Assembly: GCA_945906715.1 (NCBI GenBank) | Contig: CAMDRK010000181.1 | Location: 1-5,752 of the forward strand | Direction of reading: 5' to 3' | Source of the DNA: Nitrospira lenta | Lineage (GTDB): Bacteria; Nitrospirota; Nitrospiria; Nitrospirales; Nitrospiraceae | DNA length: 5,752 nucleotides | Shown: in pieces, positions 5,316 to 5,752 of the stretch | How positions within the stretch are numbered: position 1 is the first letter of the stretch | Layout of the letters: each line of letters starts with the position of its first letter | Program-made: the position numbers and the translations under genes | Notes under the pieces: model-generated | What the model was told of the DNA's origin: nothing | The model's database searches: none | What the model saw: only the letters and a program-made list of their open reading frames with translations

Positions 5316-5409
5316 CGTGAGGCGTGAGGCGTAAAACGTGAAAAGTCGAGGTAGCAGCCTGGTCGGTGGGTCGGAGTGTCGTTTCACCTTTTACGATTCA
5401 CGTTTCACG
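5316..5409 (+). repeat. Heptamer-phased inverted repeat between tRNA-Gly and tRNA-Thr
   Basis: The left arm (5316-5343) is four consecutive 7-nt units of the CGTGAGG/CGTGAAA type. The right arm (5382-5409) is their reverse complement, containing TTTCACG-like units. Over 28 nt, 23 positions pair by Watson-Crick rules and three of the five mismatches become G-U pairs in RNA, so the hairpin would be long and stable with a 38-nt loop. The sequence is unrelated to the repeat in the preceding spacer, although the 7-nt phase is the same. Confidence 0.78.
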
Positions 5410-5418
5410 CAGAGGAAC

Positions 5419-5494
5419 GCCCACGTAGCTCAGTTGGTAGAGCACGTCCTTGGTAAGGACGAGGTCACGCGTTCGATCCGCGTCGTGGGCTCCA
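5419..5494 (+). tRNA. tRNA-Thr (GGU)
   Basis: The acceptor stem GCCCACG (5419-5425) pairs with CGTGGGC (5484-5490), followed by T and an encoded CCA (5492-5494). The anticodon arm CGTCC-TTGGTAA-GGACG gives anticodon GGT, reading ACC and ACU. The T arm contains GTTCGATC. It corresponds in position to thrT directly before tufB in E. coli. Confidence 0.97.
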
Positions 5495-5508
5495 GAAGTT
5501 CGGTCACG

Positions 5509-5580
5509 GGTTGAGGCTGAGGGCAAGGTTGAAGAGGAGAGACCGAGAGGGCTTTCTCAACCTTGGCCTGAACCTTAACC
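5509..5580 (+). repeat. Inverted repeat with about 6-nt period between tRNA-Thr and tuf
   Basis: 5509-5532 and 5557-5580 are inverted repeats matching at 20 of 24 positions, with a 24-nt loop. The arms are built from short units: AGG recurs about every 6 nt on the left, and CCT or CCTTAA-like units recur every 6 nt on the right (CCTTGG, CCTGAA). A separate perfect palindrome, CTTACGTAAG, lies at 5580-5589. There is no T run after the hairpin, so it is not a normal terminator. The tuf ribosome binding site lies just outside the stem. Confidence 0.7.
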
Positions 5581-5603
5581 TTACGTAAGCAATGGAGGCA
5601 GTT

Positions 5604-5752
5604 ATGGCGAAGGCGAAATATGAGCGGCGGAAGCCGCACGTGAATGTCGGGACGATCGGGCATGTGGACCATGGTAAGACGACGTTGACCGCGGCCTTGA
5701 CCAAGGTCAGCGCCGATAAGGGCATGGCGAAGTTCATCTCCTACGACGAAGT
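5604..5752 (+). CDS. tuf: Elongation factor Tu, N-terminal part (cut by window edge)
   Basis: This is the start of EF-Tu, the GTPase that carries aminoacyl-tRNA to the ribosome. The 49 complete codons visible contain the invariant KPHVNVGTIGHVDHGKTTLT segment, with P-loop GHVDHGKT at residues 19-26, and end in ISYDE, just before switch I. ATG 5604 is preceded by GGAGG (5594-5598) at 5 nt, a strong ribosome binding site fitting a very highly expressed protein. The gene lies after tRNA-Tyr, tRNA-Gly and tRNA-Thr and is likely cotranscribed with them. By analogy with other bacteria, tRNA-Trp, secE, nusG and ribosomal protein genes may follow outside the window. Confidence 0.97.
   Translation, partial: MAKAKYERRKPHVNVGTIGHVDHGKTTLTAALTKVSADKGMAKFISYDE

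Noticed and set aside
5144..5409. Phased repeats as a CRISPR array
   Set aside because: Units are 7 nt with no spacers of constant length, are interrupted by a tRNA and lack cas genes.

Overview
The window looks like bacterial chromosome, most likely from the Nitrospira lineage (Nitrospirota). This is an inference. It rests on the EF-Tu N-terminus, the gene content and the style of the intergenic repeats; no 16S gene or database search was available. All supported genes lie on the + strand.

Left part (1-1265). Positions 1-265 hold only weak coding remnants, including one tail with a clear membrane helix. A two-gene type II toxin-antitoxin-like operon follows: a DUF433 antitoxin (353-607) and a DUF5615 PIN-like toxin (604-957), overlapping by ATGA. 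A 184-bp non-coding element with terminal inverted repeats (954-1137) begins inside the toxin's stop codon. A good sigma70-like promoter (1189-1217) then leads into the helicase.

Middle (1266-4461). A complete UvrD/PcrA/Rep-type SF1A DNA helicase (1266-3290) carries all the expected motifs. It is followed immediately by a second inverted-repeat element (3291-3537) whose core can fold into a hairpin of nearly 100 nt. Next is an unrecognised exported protein (3568-4461) with an HExxH zinc-protease motif.

Right part (4462-5752). The 582-base gap before the tRNAs holds a third element (4520-4706) with perfect 20-bp inverted ends that include a TA at each outer edge. It also holds a near-consensus promoter (4841-4869) and a structured leader in which two stems compete. 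The gap is followed by tRNA-Tyr(GUA), tRNA-Gly(UCC), tRNA-Thr(GGU) and the start of tuf, the same order as tyrU-glyT-thrT-tufB of Escherichia coli. This is a translation operon, presumably transcribed from 4841.

The most unusual signal is in the spacers of that operon. All three (Tyr-Gly, Gly-Thr, Thr-tuf) are filled by a long imperfect inverted repeat. The sequences are unrelated, but each is built from short units in phase: heptamers in the first two and about hexamers in the third. The arms are 22, 28 and 24 nt. They would fold into hairpins between the tRNAs in the primary transcript. Together with the competing stems in the leader, they are the best candidate here for something undescribed.
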